Positions 9,058 to 17,936 of a stretch of DNA of 64,000 nt are shown here, piece by piece. A model generated the notes under the pieces. That model made no database searches, had not been told where the DNA came from, and worked only from the letters and a program-made list of their open reading frames with translations. Source of the DNA: Oscillospiraceae bacterium (GTDB lineage: Bacteria; Bacillota; Clostridia; Oscillospirales; Oscillospiraceae); NCBI GenBank assembly GCA_017469115.1, contig JAFUGY010000014.1, forward strand, positions 1 to 64,000, given 5' to 3'. Position 1 is the stretch's first letter. Each line of letters opens with the position of its first letter. Position numbers and translations under genes: made by a program.

Positions 9058-10830
9058 ATGATCAAAAAGCTGTCAAAAAGCATACGGGAATTCAAAACTC
9101 CCGCCTTGCTCACTCCCTTGTTCGTGATCGGCGAAGTTGCGATGGAGGCTCTGATTCCCTATCTGATTGCACTGCTGGTCAATGATATTCGTTCCGGTGC
9201 CGGAACTGTTGTGATTCTCGGTTACGCCTGGAAGCTGGTTGTTCTGAGCCTTGTGAGCCTCTTTTGCGGATACATGGCCGGCATCAACTGCTCCAAAGCG
9301 AGCACCGGCTTTGCGCGGAATCTCCGTGCCGACGTTTTTCGGAATATTCAGAGCTTCTCCTTCTCCAATATTGACAAATTTTCCAGTGCCTCCCTGGTTA
9401 CCCGCCTGACGACGGACATCCAAAACATTCAGATGGCGTTTATGATGATCATTCGGACGGCGATCCGCGCACCGCTCAATCTGGTGTTCTCCTTCTTCAT
9501 GGCCTTCTATATGGGCGGCAAAATGGCCCTGATCTTTGTGGTGATTATTCCGGTTCTCGGCGGAGGGCTGATTGCCATTGCGAAGCATGCCATGCCGATC
9601 TTCCGGAAAGCCTTTCCCATGTATGACAAGCTCAACAACAGTGTGGAAGAAAACGTCAAAGGCATCCGCGTGGTGAAAGCCTTCGTCCGGGAGGATTATG
9701 AAAATCAGAAATTCCGGAATGACTCCAACAATATCCGTACCATCTTCACCAAAGCCGAGCGTCTGCTTGCGCTGAATGGTCCTCTGATGCAGATGTGCAT
9801 GTACAGTGTGATGCTCTTTGTGCTGTATGTCGGATCCCGCCAGATCATCACGACAAACGGCGCCGCTCTGGATATCGGCCAGTTCTCCACCCTGCTGACC
9901 TACTCCTTCCAGATTCTGACAAGTCTCATGATGATTTCTTTTCTGTTCGTTATGATGACGTTTTCCGCAGAGTCTGCGCAGCGTGTTTGTGAAGCATTGG
10001 ATGAAGTGAGCACCATTACCTCCCCTTCCGATGCTGCCGAAGAAGTCACGGATGGATCCATCGATTTTGAAAACGTCACGTTCCGATATTCCGAAAGTGC
10101 AGAGAAGCCGGTTCTTTCCGATATCGATCTTCATATCCGCTCCGGTGAGACCATCGGGATCATCGGCGGAACGGGCTCAGCGAAGTCTTCTCTCGTTCAG
10201 CTGATTCCCCGCCTGTACGATGTAACCCGCGGGTGCATCAAGGTAGGCGGAAAAGATGTCCGCAGTTATGACCTTGTAGCCTTGCGTGACAGCGTTGCAA
10301 TGGTCCTGCAGAAAAACATGCTCTTCTCCGGCACCATTGCGGATAATATTCGCTGGGGCAAAAAGGATGCCTCGCTGGATGAAATCAAAGAAGTATGCCA
10401 TCTCGCCTGTGCCGATGAATTTATCGACCAGATGCCCAAGGGGTATGAAACCTGGATTGAACAGGGCGGAACCAACGTATCCGGCGGACAGAAACAGCGT
10501 CTCTGTATCGCCCGCGCCCTTCTGAAACGGCCGAAAATCCTCATTCTGGATGACAGCACCTCTGCTGTCGACACGAGGACGGATGCACTGATTCGAAAAG
10601 CCATGCGTACCTACATCCCGGAAACCACCAAGATTATTATCGCCCAGCGCACAAGTTCCGTGGAAGATGCCGATCGCATCGTCGTGATGGACGGCGGGCG
10701 CATTGACGCGATCGGAACCAGCGAAGAGCTTCTGAAAACCAACAGAATTTATCGCGAAGTGTATCTGTCGCAGAATCGGCAGGGACAGGAAGATTTTGAC
10801 GAAGCGATCGGAACGGAGGTGCTGGCATGA
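9058..10830 (+). CDS. Heterodimeric ABC exporter, subunit with degenerate ATP site
   Basis: Fused transmembrane-ATPase half-transporter (590 residues) with six predicted membrane helices (about 15-310) followed by the nucleotide-binding domain. Walker A reads GGTGSAKSS, the signature VSGGQKQR is canonical, and Walker B reads ILILDDSTSAVD with Asp in place of the catalytic Glu. This asymmetry is the TM287/288 (LmrCD, BmrCD) type of heterodimer. ATG at 9058 follows TTTGGAGGAAATCT. The stop overlaps the partner's ATG by four bases. The substrate is unknown; drug, peptide or lipid export are all possible. Confidence 0.92.
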   Translation: MIKKLSKSIREFKTPALLTPLFVIGEVAMEALIPYLIALLVNDIRSGAGTVVILGYAWKLVVLSLVSLFCGYMAGINCSKASTGFARNLRADVFRNIQSFSFSNIDKFSSASLVTRLTTDIQNIQMAFMMIIRTAIRAPLNLVFSFFMAFYMGGKMALIFVVIIPVLGGGLIAIAKHAMPIFRKAFPMYDKLNNSVEENVKGIRVVKAFVREDYENQKFRNDSNNIRTIFTKAERLLALNGPLMQMCMYSVMLFVLYVGSRQIITTNGAALDIGQFSTLLTYSFQILTSLMMISFLFVMMTFSAESAQRVCEALDEVSTITSPSDAAEEVTDGSIDFENVTFRYSESAEKPVLSDIDLHIRSGETIGIIGGTGSAKSSLVQLIPRLYDVTRGCIKVGGKDVRSYDLVALRDSVAMVLQKNMLFSGTIADNIRWGKKDASLDEIKEVCHLACADEFIDQMPKGYETWIEQGGTNVSGGQKQRLCIARALLKRPKILILDDSTSAVDTRTDALIRKAMRTYIPETTKIIIAQRTSSVEDADRIVVMDGGRIDAIGTSEELLKTNRIYREVYLSQNRQGQEDFDEAIGTEVLA

Positions 10831-12728
10831 ACAAACAGAATACGAAAAACCGGCCGGGAACCTTCACACGGCTTCTGAAAATGCTGTTTCGCTTCAACCC
10901 CACGCTGTTACCCATCATCATTGTGCTCATTCTGGTCAGCGCAGTGATCGGTGCGCTCCCCTCCATTTTTCAGCAGAACGTGGTTGCCGTTCTGGAGCAG
11001 GCCTGGGCCAACGGATGGGACTGGGCCGTAACCCGCCCCCAGGTGCTTCACTTTGTGCTGATTTTAGCCGGATTATATCTCTGCGGTCTGGTGATCACGA
11101 CTGTGAACAATCAGCTTCAGGCCATCCATACGCAAAAAGTGCTGGATCAGTTCCGCACAGAGATCTTTGCTCATATGGAATCCCTCCCCATCCGGTATTT
11201 TGATACGCACCAGCGCGGCGATATCATGTCACACTACACCAACGATGTGGATGCCATGCGCCAGATGGTCTCCCAAAGTTTTCCGCAGCTGCTGGTTTCC
11301 CTGATTACCGTGCTCACCATTCTCTGTATCATGATGTATTATTCCATCTGGCTTGGCCTGGAGATTGTAGGCGGAGCTGTTTTGACGGTCTTTATCACCC
11401 GCACCATCGGCGGCAAATCTGCTCATTACTTTATGGCGCAGCAAAAGTTCGTCGGCCAGACGGAAGGCGTCATCGAAGAGATGATTAACGGCCAGAAAGT
11501 CATCAAGGTGTTCAATCATGAGCAGGAAGCCCAGGCCGAATTTGACGCTGCCAACAACGCCCTGTATGAAGCGGCTTTCCAGGCCAACCGGTATTCCAAC
11601 ACCCTCATGCCGATTCTCAACAATGTGAACTATCTGGTATATGTGCTGGTCGCTGTAGCCGGCGGCTTGTTCCTCGAGCTGGGTGTGCCGAACCTCTCCC
11701 TTTCCGGTCTCCCCTTTTCCATCTCGGTTATTGTCCCCTTCCTCGGGATGTGCCGCCAGTTTTCCGGTGCGATTCAGCAGATCTCCCCGCAAATCAACTC
11801 TGTGGTGATGGGGCTGGCCGGTGCAAGGCGCGTCTTTGCTCTGCTGGATGAAGAACCGGAGCGGGATGAAGGATATGTTGATCTTGTCAATGCAGAAGAG
11901 GTCGATGGTGAACTGCGGGAATCTTCCGTGAAGACAGGCCTCTGGGCATGGAAGCACTTCCATAAGGAATCCAATACCACCACATATGTCCCTCTGAAAG
12001 GTGATGTCCGCTTCTATGACGTGGATTTTGCCTACAATCCCGATAAAGTGATTCTTCACAACATCACGCTGTATGGCAAGCCCGGCCAGAAAATCGCATT
12101 CGTTGGGTCGACGGGCGCGGGCAAAACCACCATTACCAACCTGATCAATCGCTTCTATGACATTGCCGACGGTAAAATCCGATATGACGGCATTAATATC
12201 AATAAAATCCGGAAACCGAGCCTCCGTCGCTCCCTCGGTATGGTTCTGCAGGATACGGTGCTCTTCACCGGAACCGTCATGGATAACATCCGTTACGGCA
12301 GGCTGGATGCCACCGATGAGGAATGCATTGCTGCTGCAAAACTCTCCGGAGCCGACAGCTTTATCACCCGTCTTCCGCAGGGATACCAGACTGTTCTGGC
12401 AGGAGACGGCAGCAATCTCTCCCAGGGGCAATGCCAGCTTCTTGCCATTGCAAGGGCCGCTGTGGCGGATCCTCCCGTCATGATTCTCGACGAAGCCACA
12501 TCCTCCATCGACACCCGCACTGAGCAGATCGTCTCCGCCGGGATGGATGCCCTGATGCAGGGCCGCACGGTATTTGTGATTGCGCATCGGTTGAGCACGG
12601 TGAAAAACGCCAATGTGATTCTCGTTCTGGAACACGGCAGAATTATTGAGCGCGGCACTCACGAAGAGCTGATTGCTGCAAAGGGTCAATATTATCAGCT
12701 GTATACCGGTGCTTTTGAGCTGGAATAA
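10827..12728 (+). CDS. Heterodimeric ABC exporter, catalytic partner subunit
   Basis: The second half-transporter (633 residues) has six membrane helices followed by an ATPase domain with intact Walker A GSTGAGKTT and Walker B VMILDEATSSID, with the catalytic Glu. Its signature is degenerate: LSQGQ where LSGGQ is expected. The first subunit's defective Walker B therefore pairs with this defective signature to make the degenerate site, while the other composite site is consensus. An insertion of about 45 residues before the ATPase domain (around 355-395) is longer than usual. It is translationally coupled to the gene at 9058. Confidence 0.92.
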   Translation: MNKQNTKNRPGTFTRLLKMLFRFNPTLLPIIIVLILVSAVIGALPSIFQQNVVAVLEQAWANGWDWAVTRPQVLHFVLILAGLYLCGLVITTVNNQLQAIHTQKVLDQFRTEIFAHMESLPIRYFDTHQRGDIMSHYTNDVDAMRQMVSQSFPQLLVSLITVLTILCIMMYYSIWLGLEIVGGAVLTVFITRTIGGKSAHYFMAQQKFVGQTEGVIEEMINGQKVIKVFNHEQEAQAEFDAANNALYEAAFQANRYSNTLMPILNNVNYLVYVLVAVAGGLFLELGVPNLSLSGLPFSISVIVPFLGMCRQFSGAIQQISPQINSVVMGLAGARRVFALLDEEPERDEGYVDLVNAEEVDGELRESSVKTGLWAWKHFHKESNTTTYVPLKGDVRFYDVDFAYNPDKVILHNITLYGKPGQKIAFVGSTGAGKTTITNLINRFYDIADGKIRYDGININKIRKPSLRRSLGMVLQDTVLFTGTVMDNIRYGRLDATDEECIAAAKLSGADSFITRLPQGYQTVLAGDGSNLSQGQCQLLAIARAAVADPPVMILDEATSSIDTRTEQIVSAGMDALMQGRTVFVIAHRLSTVKNANVILVLEHGRIIERGTHEELIAAKGQYYQLYTGAFELE

Positions 12729-12743
12729 ACGGATCAATTTCTT

Positions 12744-12771
12744 CGGGCAGGGTCAATCCCTGCCCGTTTTT
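12744..12771 (+). terminator. Rho-independent terminator after the ABC exporter
   Basis: Perfect nine-base-pair stem CGGGCAGGG / CCCTGCCCG (12744-12752 with 12758-12766), loop TCAAT, then TTTTT. The U-tract runs directly into the GGAGG ribosome binding site of the next gene. Confidence 0.9.
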
Positions 12772-12781
12772 GGAGGCTTTT

Positions 12782-13276
12782 ATGGCACAACAGGCTCTCA
12801 CTCATCCCATCCCGCCTACCTGGAATGAAAAATCCCGTGTTTTGATCCTTGGTAGTTTCCCTTCTGCCAAATCACGGGAGATGGCCTATTTTTACGGGCA
12901 TCCTCAAAATCGGTTCTGGAAGGTTCTTGCTCTTCTGTTCGATGAGCCTGTACCCGAAACGAAAGAAGAACGCGAAGCATTTCTGCTCTCTTACGGCATT
13001 GCCGTGTGGGACGTGATCGCTTCCTGTTCCATCTCGGGCTCTTCTGACAGCAGTATCCGCGATGTGGCAGTAAACGATCTCTCTCCCATTCTGAATCATG
13101 CTCCCATCCGGCAGATTTACGTGAACGGCCGCAAGGCGGAATCTCTTTTCCGCAAATACATTCAACCGCAGATTGCTCGGGAAGCAATTTGCCTCCCTTC
13201 TACCAGCCCGGCAAATGCCGCCTGGACGCTCGAGAAACTCCTCCCTGTCTGGCAGCAGATTCTGACCTTTCTGTAG
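12782..13276 (+). CDS. Hypoxanthine/uracil-DNA glycosylase superfamily enzyme
   Basis: Likely excises deaminated bases (hypoxanthine or uracil) from DNA; it resembles the family 6 (HDG) branch of the UDG superfamily. The 164-residue protein has the N-terminal signature LILGSFPSAKSREMAYFYGH followed by PQNRFW, and a C-terminal motif LPSTSPANAAW. ATG at 12782 is preferred, with GGAGG at 12772-12776; a TTG at 12770 overlaps the terminator. It lies immediately behind the exporter terminator, so expression depends on read-through or an unseen promoter. Confidence 0.82.
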   Translation: MAQQALTHPIPPTWNEKSRVLILGSFPSAKSREMAYFYGHPQNRFWKVLALLFDEPVPETKEEREAFLLSYGIAVWDVIASCSISGSSDSSIRDVAVNDLSPILNHAPIRQIYVNGRKAESLFRKYIQPQIAREAICLPSTSPANAAWTLEKLLPVWQQILTFL

Positions 13277-13335
13277 TTCTGCATCCTTCAATAATTGAAT
13301 TCTTTTTCCTGCCATCGAAAAAATACAATTTATCA

Positions 13336-13397
13336 TTGACAAATACCCCCGGGAGGTATATTATTCTTTTCAGAAAGTGAATACCCCCTTGGGGTAT
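13336..13397 (+). promoter_or_regulatory. csoR-copA promoter with two CsoR-type operators
   Basis: TTGACA (13336-13341), a 17-base spacer and TATTAT (13359-13364). The palindrome ATACCCCCGGGAGGTAT (13343-13359) fills the spacer exactly. A second, ATACCCCCTTGGGGTAT (13381-13397), lies just after the expected start of transcription. Both match the TACCC/GGGTA core bound by CsoR repressors, so copper-relieved autorepression is expected. Confidence 0.85.
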
Positions 13398-13425
13398 TAT
13401 TTTAGACGTTGGAAAGGAGCCCTCA

Positions 13426-13770
13426 ATGGAAAAAGATCATTGCTGCAGTCCTGTTTCAGATTCTGATGTGGATGCGGAATGCTGCTGCGGAGAGCGGAAA
13501 AAGCATCGCAGCGAACAGGAATACAAAGATCTCATGAACCGCCTGAAGCGGATTGAAGGTCAGGTACGCGGTTTGCAAAACATGCTGGAAAGCAATGCCT
13601 ATTGCCCTGATATTCTTGTGCAGGTTTCTGCCGTAAACTGTGCATTGAACAGCTTCAGCAAAACACTGCTTGCCTCCCATATCAAAACCTGCGTTGTGAA
13701 TGACATTCGCTCAGGCCGGGAAGAGACAATCGATGAGCTCGTCACCACCCTTCAGAAAGTAATGAAGTAA
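13426..13770 (+). CDS. csoR: Copper-sensing repressor, CsoR family
   Basis: All-helical DNA-binding repressor released by Cu(I). In 114 residues the metal ligands occur at the exact CsoR spacing: C60, H85 and C89 (YCPDIL ... SHIKTC). LKRIEGQVRGL is the family signature. The first 27 residues are an unusual tail rich in Cys and His (HCC at 5-7, CCC at 19-21) that could be an extra metal site or a targeting tail; E. coli RcnR/FrmR lack it. It is the first gene of a csoR-copA operon with 17 bases between genes. Confidence 0.93.
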   Translation: MEKDHCCSPVSDSDVDAECCCGERKKHRSEQEYKDLMNRLKRIEGQVRGLQNMLESNAYCPDILVQVSAVNCALNSFSKTLLASHIKTCVVNDIRSGREETIDELVTTLQKVMK

Positions 13771-13787
13771 GTAGAAAGAAGGTTTTT

Positions 13788-16325
13788 ATGGATCAATATA
13801 CAATAACCGGAATGAGCTGTGCAGCCTGCAGCGCCAGAGTGGAAAAAGCGGTGTCAAAAGTTCCCGGTGTCAGCAGCTGTTCCGTCAGCCTTCTGACCAA
13901 TTCCATGGGGGTAGAAGGTTCTGCCTCCCCGGCAGATATCATCCGTGCCGTAACCGAAGCGGGGTACGGAGCTGCTCCGAAGGGCACCTCACAAAAAAAC
14001 AGCGCAGAAACTTCCGCACCCTCCTGGGCGGATGACGAAGCTCTGAAAGATACGGAAACCCCGAAGCTCAGGAAAAGGCTTCTCTTCTCCGGTGTGATTC
14101 TTCTCGTTCTGATGTATTTTTCCATGGGGCACATGATGTGGGGTTGGCCGGCACCGCGAGCCTTTGAAAATCACGTCTTTCTCGGTGTTTTCGAGATGCT
14201 GCTCGCCATCGCAGTCATGATCATCAATGGGAAGTTCTTTACCTCCGGCTTTCGTTCTCTGTTTCACGGTGCTCCGAATATGGACACCCTCGTGGCTCTC
14301 GGTTCCACCGCTTCCTTTGTCTATTCTCTTGCCGAGCTGTTTCTCATGATCCTCGCTATGGGAGAAGGTGACCATGCCACCGTCATGAAGTATGGCATGA
14401 ATCTCTATTTTGAGTCCGCTGCCATGATTCCGACGCTCATCACCATCGGCAAAATGCTTGAAGCAATGTCCAAAGGCCGCACAACTGATGCTCTGAAAGG
14501 CTTGATGCAGCTTGCACCGAAAACAGCCGTTCTTCTGGTAGACGGGCAGGAAACCGAAGTCGGTATTGAATCCGTAAAAACCGGTGATATTTTTGTGGTT
14601 CGCCCCGGAGAAAACATCCCTGTTGACGGGGTAATCATCGAAGGCTCCACTTCCATTAACGAATCCGCACTCACGGGAGAAAGCATCCCAGTTGACAAAG
14701 AGCCGGGAGACGCCGTGTCAGCCGCAACCATCAATCAGCAGGGATACATTCGCTGCCGTGCCACCAGAGTCGGAGAAGATACAACCCTCGCCCAGATTAT
14801 ACGAACCGTCTCCGATGCAGCTGCCACCAAAGCTCCCCTTGCGAGAATTGCCGATAAAGTTTCCGGTATTTTTGTTCCGGCTGTCATTGGCATCTCTGTT
14901 CTGACGCTGATCGGATGGCTGATTGCAGGCCGGCCTTTCAGCTATGCCATCGCAAGAGCAATCTCCGTGCTGGTGATCAGCTGCCCTTGTGCACTTGGTC
15001 TTGCTACTCCGGTTGCCATTATGGTCGGCAGCGGGATGGGCGCCAAAAACGGCATCCTCTACAAAACAGCCGCCTCTCTGGAAGGCGCCGGGCGTACGCA
15101 GATCATTGCACTGGATAAAACAGGCACCATTACCGAAGGTCTCCCGAAAGTGACAGATCTGATCCCCTGCGGCATGGAGGAGTCTCAGCTTCTCACGTAT
15201 GCCGCTGCGCTGGAAAGAAAGAGTGAGCATCCTCTCGCAAAGGCAATCACGGCATATTCGGCAGGCTTGACGATCCCTGAAGTCTCTGACTTTGCAGCCC
15301 TGCCAGGAAACGGTCTCGTCGCAAAGCTCGACGATAAAGAGATTACCGGAGGCAGCCGCAAATTCATTTCCACCAAAGCCGTTATTCCGCCTGATCTCTC
15401 TGAAAAAGCCGATTCCCTTTCTGCAGAAGGCAAAACCCCGCTGTTTTTCACTTTCGGCGGCCGTCTTGCCGGAATCATCGCTGTAGCTGATACAATCAAA
15501 GAGGATTCCGCCCGGGCAATTTCAGAAATGCGCGGAATGGGGATCCGCGTCTGCATGCTGACGGGTGATAATGAACGCACCGCAAAAGCCATCGGTACTC
15601 AGGCGGGCGTCGATGAGGTAATCGCGGGTGTTCTCCCGGACGGCAAAGCCGATGTGATTCGCCGCCTCAAAGAAAGCGGTAAAGTCACCATGGTCGGTGA
15701 CGGAATCAACGATGCCCCGGCTCTCACCGTTGCGGACATCGGCATTGCCATCGGTGCTGGAACCGATGTTGCCATCGATGCCGCAGATATTGTTGTGATG
15801 AAAAGCCGCCTTACCGATGTCACCGCTGCCATTCGGATGAGCCGTGCAACAATCCGCAACATCCATCAGAATCTCTTCTGGGCATTTTTCTACAATGCCA
15901 TCTGTATTCCGCTCGCTATGGGGCTCTACGGCATTGCAATGAAACCGATGTACGGCGCAGCAGCAATGGCGCTGTCCAGCTTCTTTGTCTGCATGAACGC
16001 ACTTCGCCTCAATTTGGTGAAGATTCATGACCCAAGCCATGATCGGAAAATCAAACAAAAATCCGCAGATGCGGCATCTGCCGTACCTGCAGAAATAAAA
16101 AAGGAGGATACCCCCATGACAAAAACTTTGAAAGTAGAAGGCATGATGTGCCAGCACTGTGAAGCACGCGTCAAAAAGGCTCTGGAAGCTGTTGACGGTG
16201 TGGAGTCTGCCGTGGCAGACCACAATCTCGGCACAGCTGTTGTTACCCTGAAGGCCGATGTCTCCGATGACGCTCTCATAAAAGCTGTGGAAGCACAGGA
16301 CTATCAGGTCCTCGGCATAGAGTAA
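13788..16325 (+). CDS. copA: Copper-exporting P1B-type ATPase with C-terminal CopZ-like domain
   Basis: Pumps Cu(I) out of the cytoplasm using ATP. Domains in the 845-residue chain: N-terminal heavy-metal-binding domain with GMSCAAC (8-14); membrane segments; actuator motif LTGES; the transport-site motif SCPCALG (about 400); phosphorylation motif DKTGTITEG; SEHPLAKA; GDGINDAPAL; the last two membrane helices; then a linker and a second metal-binding domain with GMMCQHC (785-791). A C-terminal HMA domain is uncommon for CopA and looks like a fused CopZ chaperone. The gene follows csoR under the same promoter. Confidence 0.95.
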   Translation: MDQYTITGMSCAACSARVEKAVSKVPGVSSCSVSLLTNSMGVEGSASPADIIRAVTEAGYGAAPKGTSQKNSAETSAPSWADDEALKDTETPKLRKRLLFSGVILLVLMYFSMGHMMWGWPAPRAFENHVFLGVFEMLLAIAVMIINGKFFTSGFRSLFHGAPNMDTLVALGSTASFVYSLAELFLMILAMGEGDHATVMKYGMNLYFESAAMIPTLITIGKMLEAMSKGRTTDALKGLMQLAPKTAVLLVDGQETEVGIESVKTGDIFVVRPGENIPVDGVIIEGSTSINESALTGESIPVDKEPGDAVSAATINQQGYIRCRATRVGEDTTLAQIIRTVSDAAATKAPLARIADKVSGIFVPAVIGISVLTLIGWLIAGRPFSYAIARAISVLVISCPCALGLATPVAIMVGSGMGAKNGILYKTAASLEGAGRTQIIALDKTGTITEGLPKVTDLIPCGMEESQLLTYAAALERKSEHPLAKAITAYSAGLTIPEVSDFAALPGNGLVAKLDDKEITGGSRKFISTKAVIPPDLSEKADSLSAEGKTPLFFTFGGRLAGIIAVADTIKEDSARAISEMRGMGIRVCMLTGDNERTAKAIGTQAGVDEVIAGVLPDGKADVIRRLKESGKVTMVGDGINDAPALTVADIGIAIGAGTDVAIDAADIVVMKSRLTDVTAAIRMSRATIRNIHQNLFWAFFYNAICIPLAMGLYGIAMKPMYGAAAMALSSFFVCMNALRLNLVKIHDPSHDRKIKQKSADAASAVPAEIKKEDTPMTKTLKVEGMMCQHCEARVKKALEAVDGVESAVADHNLGTAVVTLKADVSDDALIKAVEAQDYQVLGIE
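16116..16325 (+). CDS. copZ: Possible internally initiated CopZ-like copper chaperone
   Basis: In frame within the copA 3' end, AAGGAGG (16101-16107) precedes ATG 16116 by eight bases. Initiation there would give a free 69-residue MTKTLKVEGMMCQHC protein, the size and sequence type of CopZ. The linker in front (residues about 755-776) is low in complexity, as expected if copA and copZ fused by loss of a stop codon. Whether the short product is made is inference. Confidence 0.45.
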   Translation: MTKTLKVEGMMCQHCEARVKKALEAVDGVESAVADHNLGTAVVTLKADVSDDALIKAVEAQDYQVLGIE

Positions 16326-16343
16326 TCCGAATCGTTCTCAGTG

Positions 16344-16383
16344 AAAAACCGCCTGTTCCCGATCACAGGAACAGACGGTTTTT
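16344..16383. terminator. Bidirectional terminator between copA and the NSS transporter
   Basis: Sixteen-base stem AAAAACCGCCTGTTCC (16344-16359) with GGAACAGACGGTTTTT (16368-16383), one C-A mismatch, loop of eight. A/T runs on both ends allow termination in both directions between the convergent genes. Confidence 0.85.
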
Positions 16384-16396
16384 GTTTTGAGAAAAA

Positions 16397-17737
16397 TCAC
16401 TTCCAACCGAACGTGGCAAGGCCGTAGATATACAGGGCCAGAACACAGATTGGAACGAAATACTTGAAAATCGGCTTCATCCAGTTCTGCACTTTCAGCC
16501 CTTTGCCGGCATTGGCTTCTTCGATGAATTTATCCCAGCCCCAGCCGATTTTGTAGCAGCAGAAAATGCTGAAGATCAGCGCGCCCAGCGGCAGGCAGTT
16601 CGTGCTGACGATGAAATCCCAGAAGTCAAGCCATGCACTGCCGGGTGCAAACGGCTGGAAGGAAAGCACACTGTAACCCAGAGCCGTAGTCAGTGCGAGA
16701 AGGAAGATTCCGATTCCGCAGACAATGCAGCCTTTCGGGCGGTTCCATCCCGTCAGCTCACGTACACAGGCAAGAATATTCTCAAACACGGCAAGCTCTG
16801 TTGAAAATGCCGCAAATACCATGAACAGGAAGAACAGTGTTCCCCAGAACCTTCCGCCGGCCATGTTGTTGAAGACCGTTGCCATCGTGTCAAACAGAAG
16901 CGATGGGCCGGCATTTACTTCAATGCCGTAGGTAAAGCAGGCCGGGAACATGATGAAGCCGGCTACAATTGCAACAAAGGTATCCAGCAGAATAATGCTG
17001 ACCGATTCTCCCATCAGGGTGTGTTCTTTGCCGATATAACTGCCGAAGATAGCCATCGAACCGATGCCGATGCTCAGGGTAAAGAATGCCTGGTTCATCG
17101 CTCCGACGATTACCGAGCCGTTGATCTTGGAGAAATCCGGTACCAGATAAAAGCTCAGCCCTTCCTTTGCACCGGAGAGCGTCCCGCTGTGAACAGCCAA
17201 AACCAGCATCAGAACGAAAAGTGCCACCATCAGATACTTGGTCACTCTTTCCAGCCCTCCCTGGAGGTCAAAGCTCAAAACAGCAAATCCAAGCACTACC
17301 GCAACTGCAAGATAAGCAACATTGACCGTTGGATTCGTAATCATTGCAACAAAGCCGAGATCTGCGCTCTTCCCCAAAAGGAACATCACAAAATAGTACA
17401 TCATCCATCCTGTGACAACGGTATAAAACGCCATCAGTGCAAGATTTCCGATTAGTGCAACATATCCGTGAATGTGCCACTTCTGGCCCGGTTTCTCCAG
17501 CTTCTGATACATTTTCACCGGGCTTGCCTGAGAAGCACGCCCTATAGCAAACTCCATCGTCATAGACGGCAGCCCCAGCAAAATCAGGCAAAGTACATAA
17601 ACGAGCACAAATCCGCCCCCGCCGTACTGACCTGTCATCCACGGGAATTTCCATACATTACCGCAGCCGATCGCACACCCTGCGCTCAGCAGAATGAACC
17701 CAAGGCGGCTGCCGAGTTTTTCGCGTCCGTTATTCAT
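16397..17737 (-). CDS. Sodium-dependent transporter, NSS/SNF family
   Basis: Sodium-coupled importer of the LeuT/MhsT type, probably for an amino acid. The 446-residue protein has about 11 to 12 membrane helices. The unwound TM1 sequence GFILLSAGCAIGCGNVWKFP has the family GxxNxWrFP-type motif with Gly-Asn-Val-Trp. The ATG at 17737 follows AGGAGGG; longer in-frame starts have no ribosome binding site. It has its own promoter and is convergent with copA. The substrate cannot be deduced from the sequence. Confidence 0.9.
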   Translation of the reverse strand: MNNGREKLGSRLGFILLSAGCAIGCGNVWKFPWMTGQYGGGGFVLVYVLCLILLGLPSMTMEFAIGRASQASPVKMYQKLEKPGQKWHIHGYVALIGNLALMAFYTVVTGWMMYYFVMFLLGKSADLGFVAMITNPTVNVAYLAVAVVLGFAVLSFDLQGGLERVTKYLMVALFVLMLVLAVHSGTLSGAKEGLSFYLVPDFSKINGSVIVGAMNQAFFTLSIGIGSMAIFGSYIGKEHTLMGESVSIILLDTFVAIVAGFIMFPACFTYGIEVNAGPSLLFDTMATVFNNMAGGRFWGTLFFLFMVFAAFSTELAVFENILACVRELTGWNRPKGCIVCGIGIFLLALTTALGYSVLSFQPFAPGSAWLDFWDFIVSTNCLPLGALIFSIFCCYKIGWGWDKFIEEANAGKGLKVQNWMKPIFKYFVPICVLALYIYGLATFGWK

Positions 17738-17767
17738 AAAATCCCTCCTGAATCGCGATATGTGCAT

Positions 17768-17796
17768 ATTATACTCACATTTTTGCCTAAAAGCAA
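17768..17796 (-). promoter_or_regulatory. Promoter of the NSS transporter gene
   Basis: Reading leftward: TTGCTT (17796-17791), a 17-base spacer and TATAAT (17773-17768), about 30 bases before the ATG. Confidence 0.65.
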
Positions 17797-17886
17797 ATAA
17801 AAGATGCAATTTCCGCGGAGAAGATTTCCATTTTTATGGTTATTTATTGATTTTATACAAATATCCGGTTGTCCAGGTATTTTTTA

Positions 17887-17936
17887 TTGTAAAAGTCTCC
17901 ACAATGTGGTATGATAATTAAGATAGTGAAACTATC
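17887..17936 (+). promoter_or_regulatory. fucO-like gene promoter with inverted repeat at +1
   Basis: TTGTAA (17887-17892), a 17-base spacer and TATGAT (17910-17915), followed by the inverted repeat GATAGT-GAA-ACTATC (17922-17936) at the predicted transcription start. The 14-base string TTTTTATTGTAAAA around the -35 box recurs at the promoter at 19145, as does GAAACTATC. Confidence 0.65.

Noticed and set aside
9073..12737. Long minus-strand open frames (353 and 502 codons) opposite the ABC exporter
   Set aside because: They mirror the well-supported exporter genes, show low-complexity His/Gln/Asn-rich translations and have no family motif.
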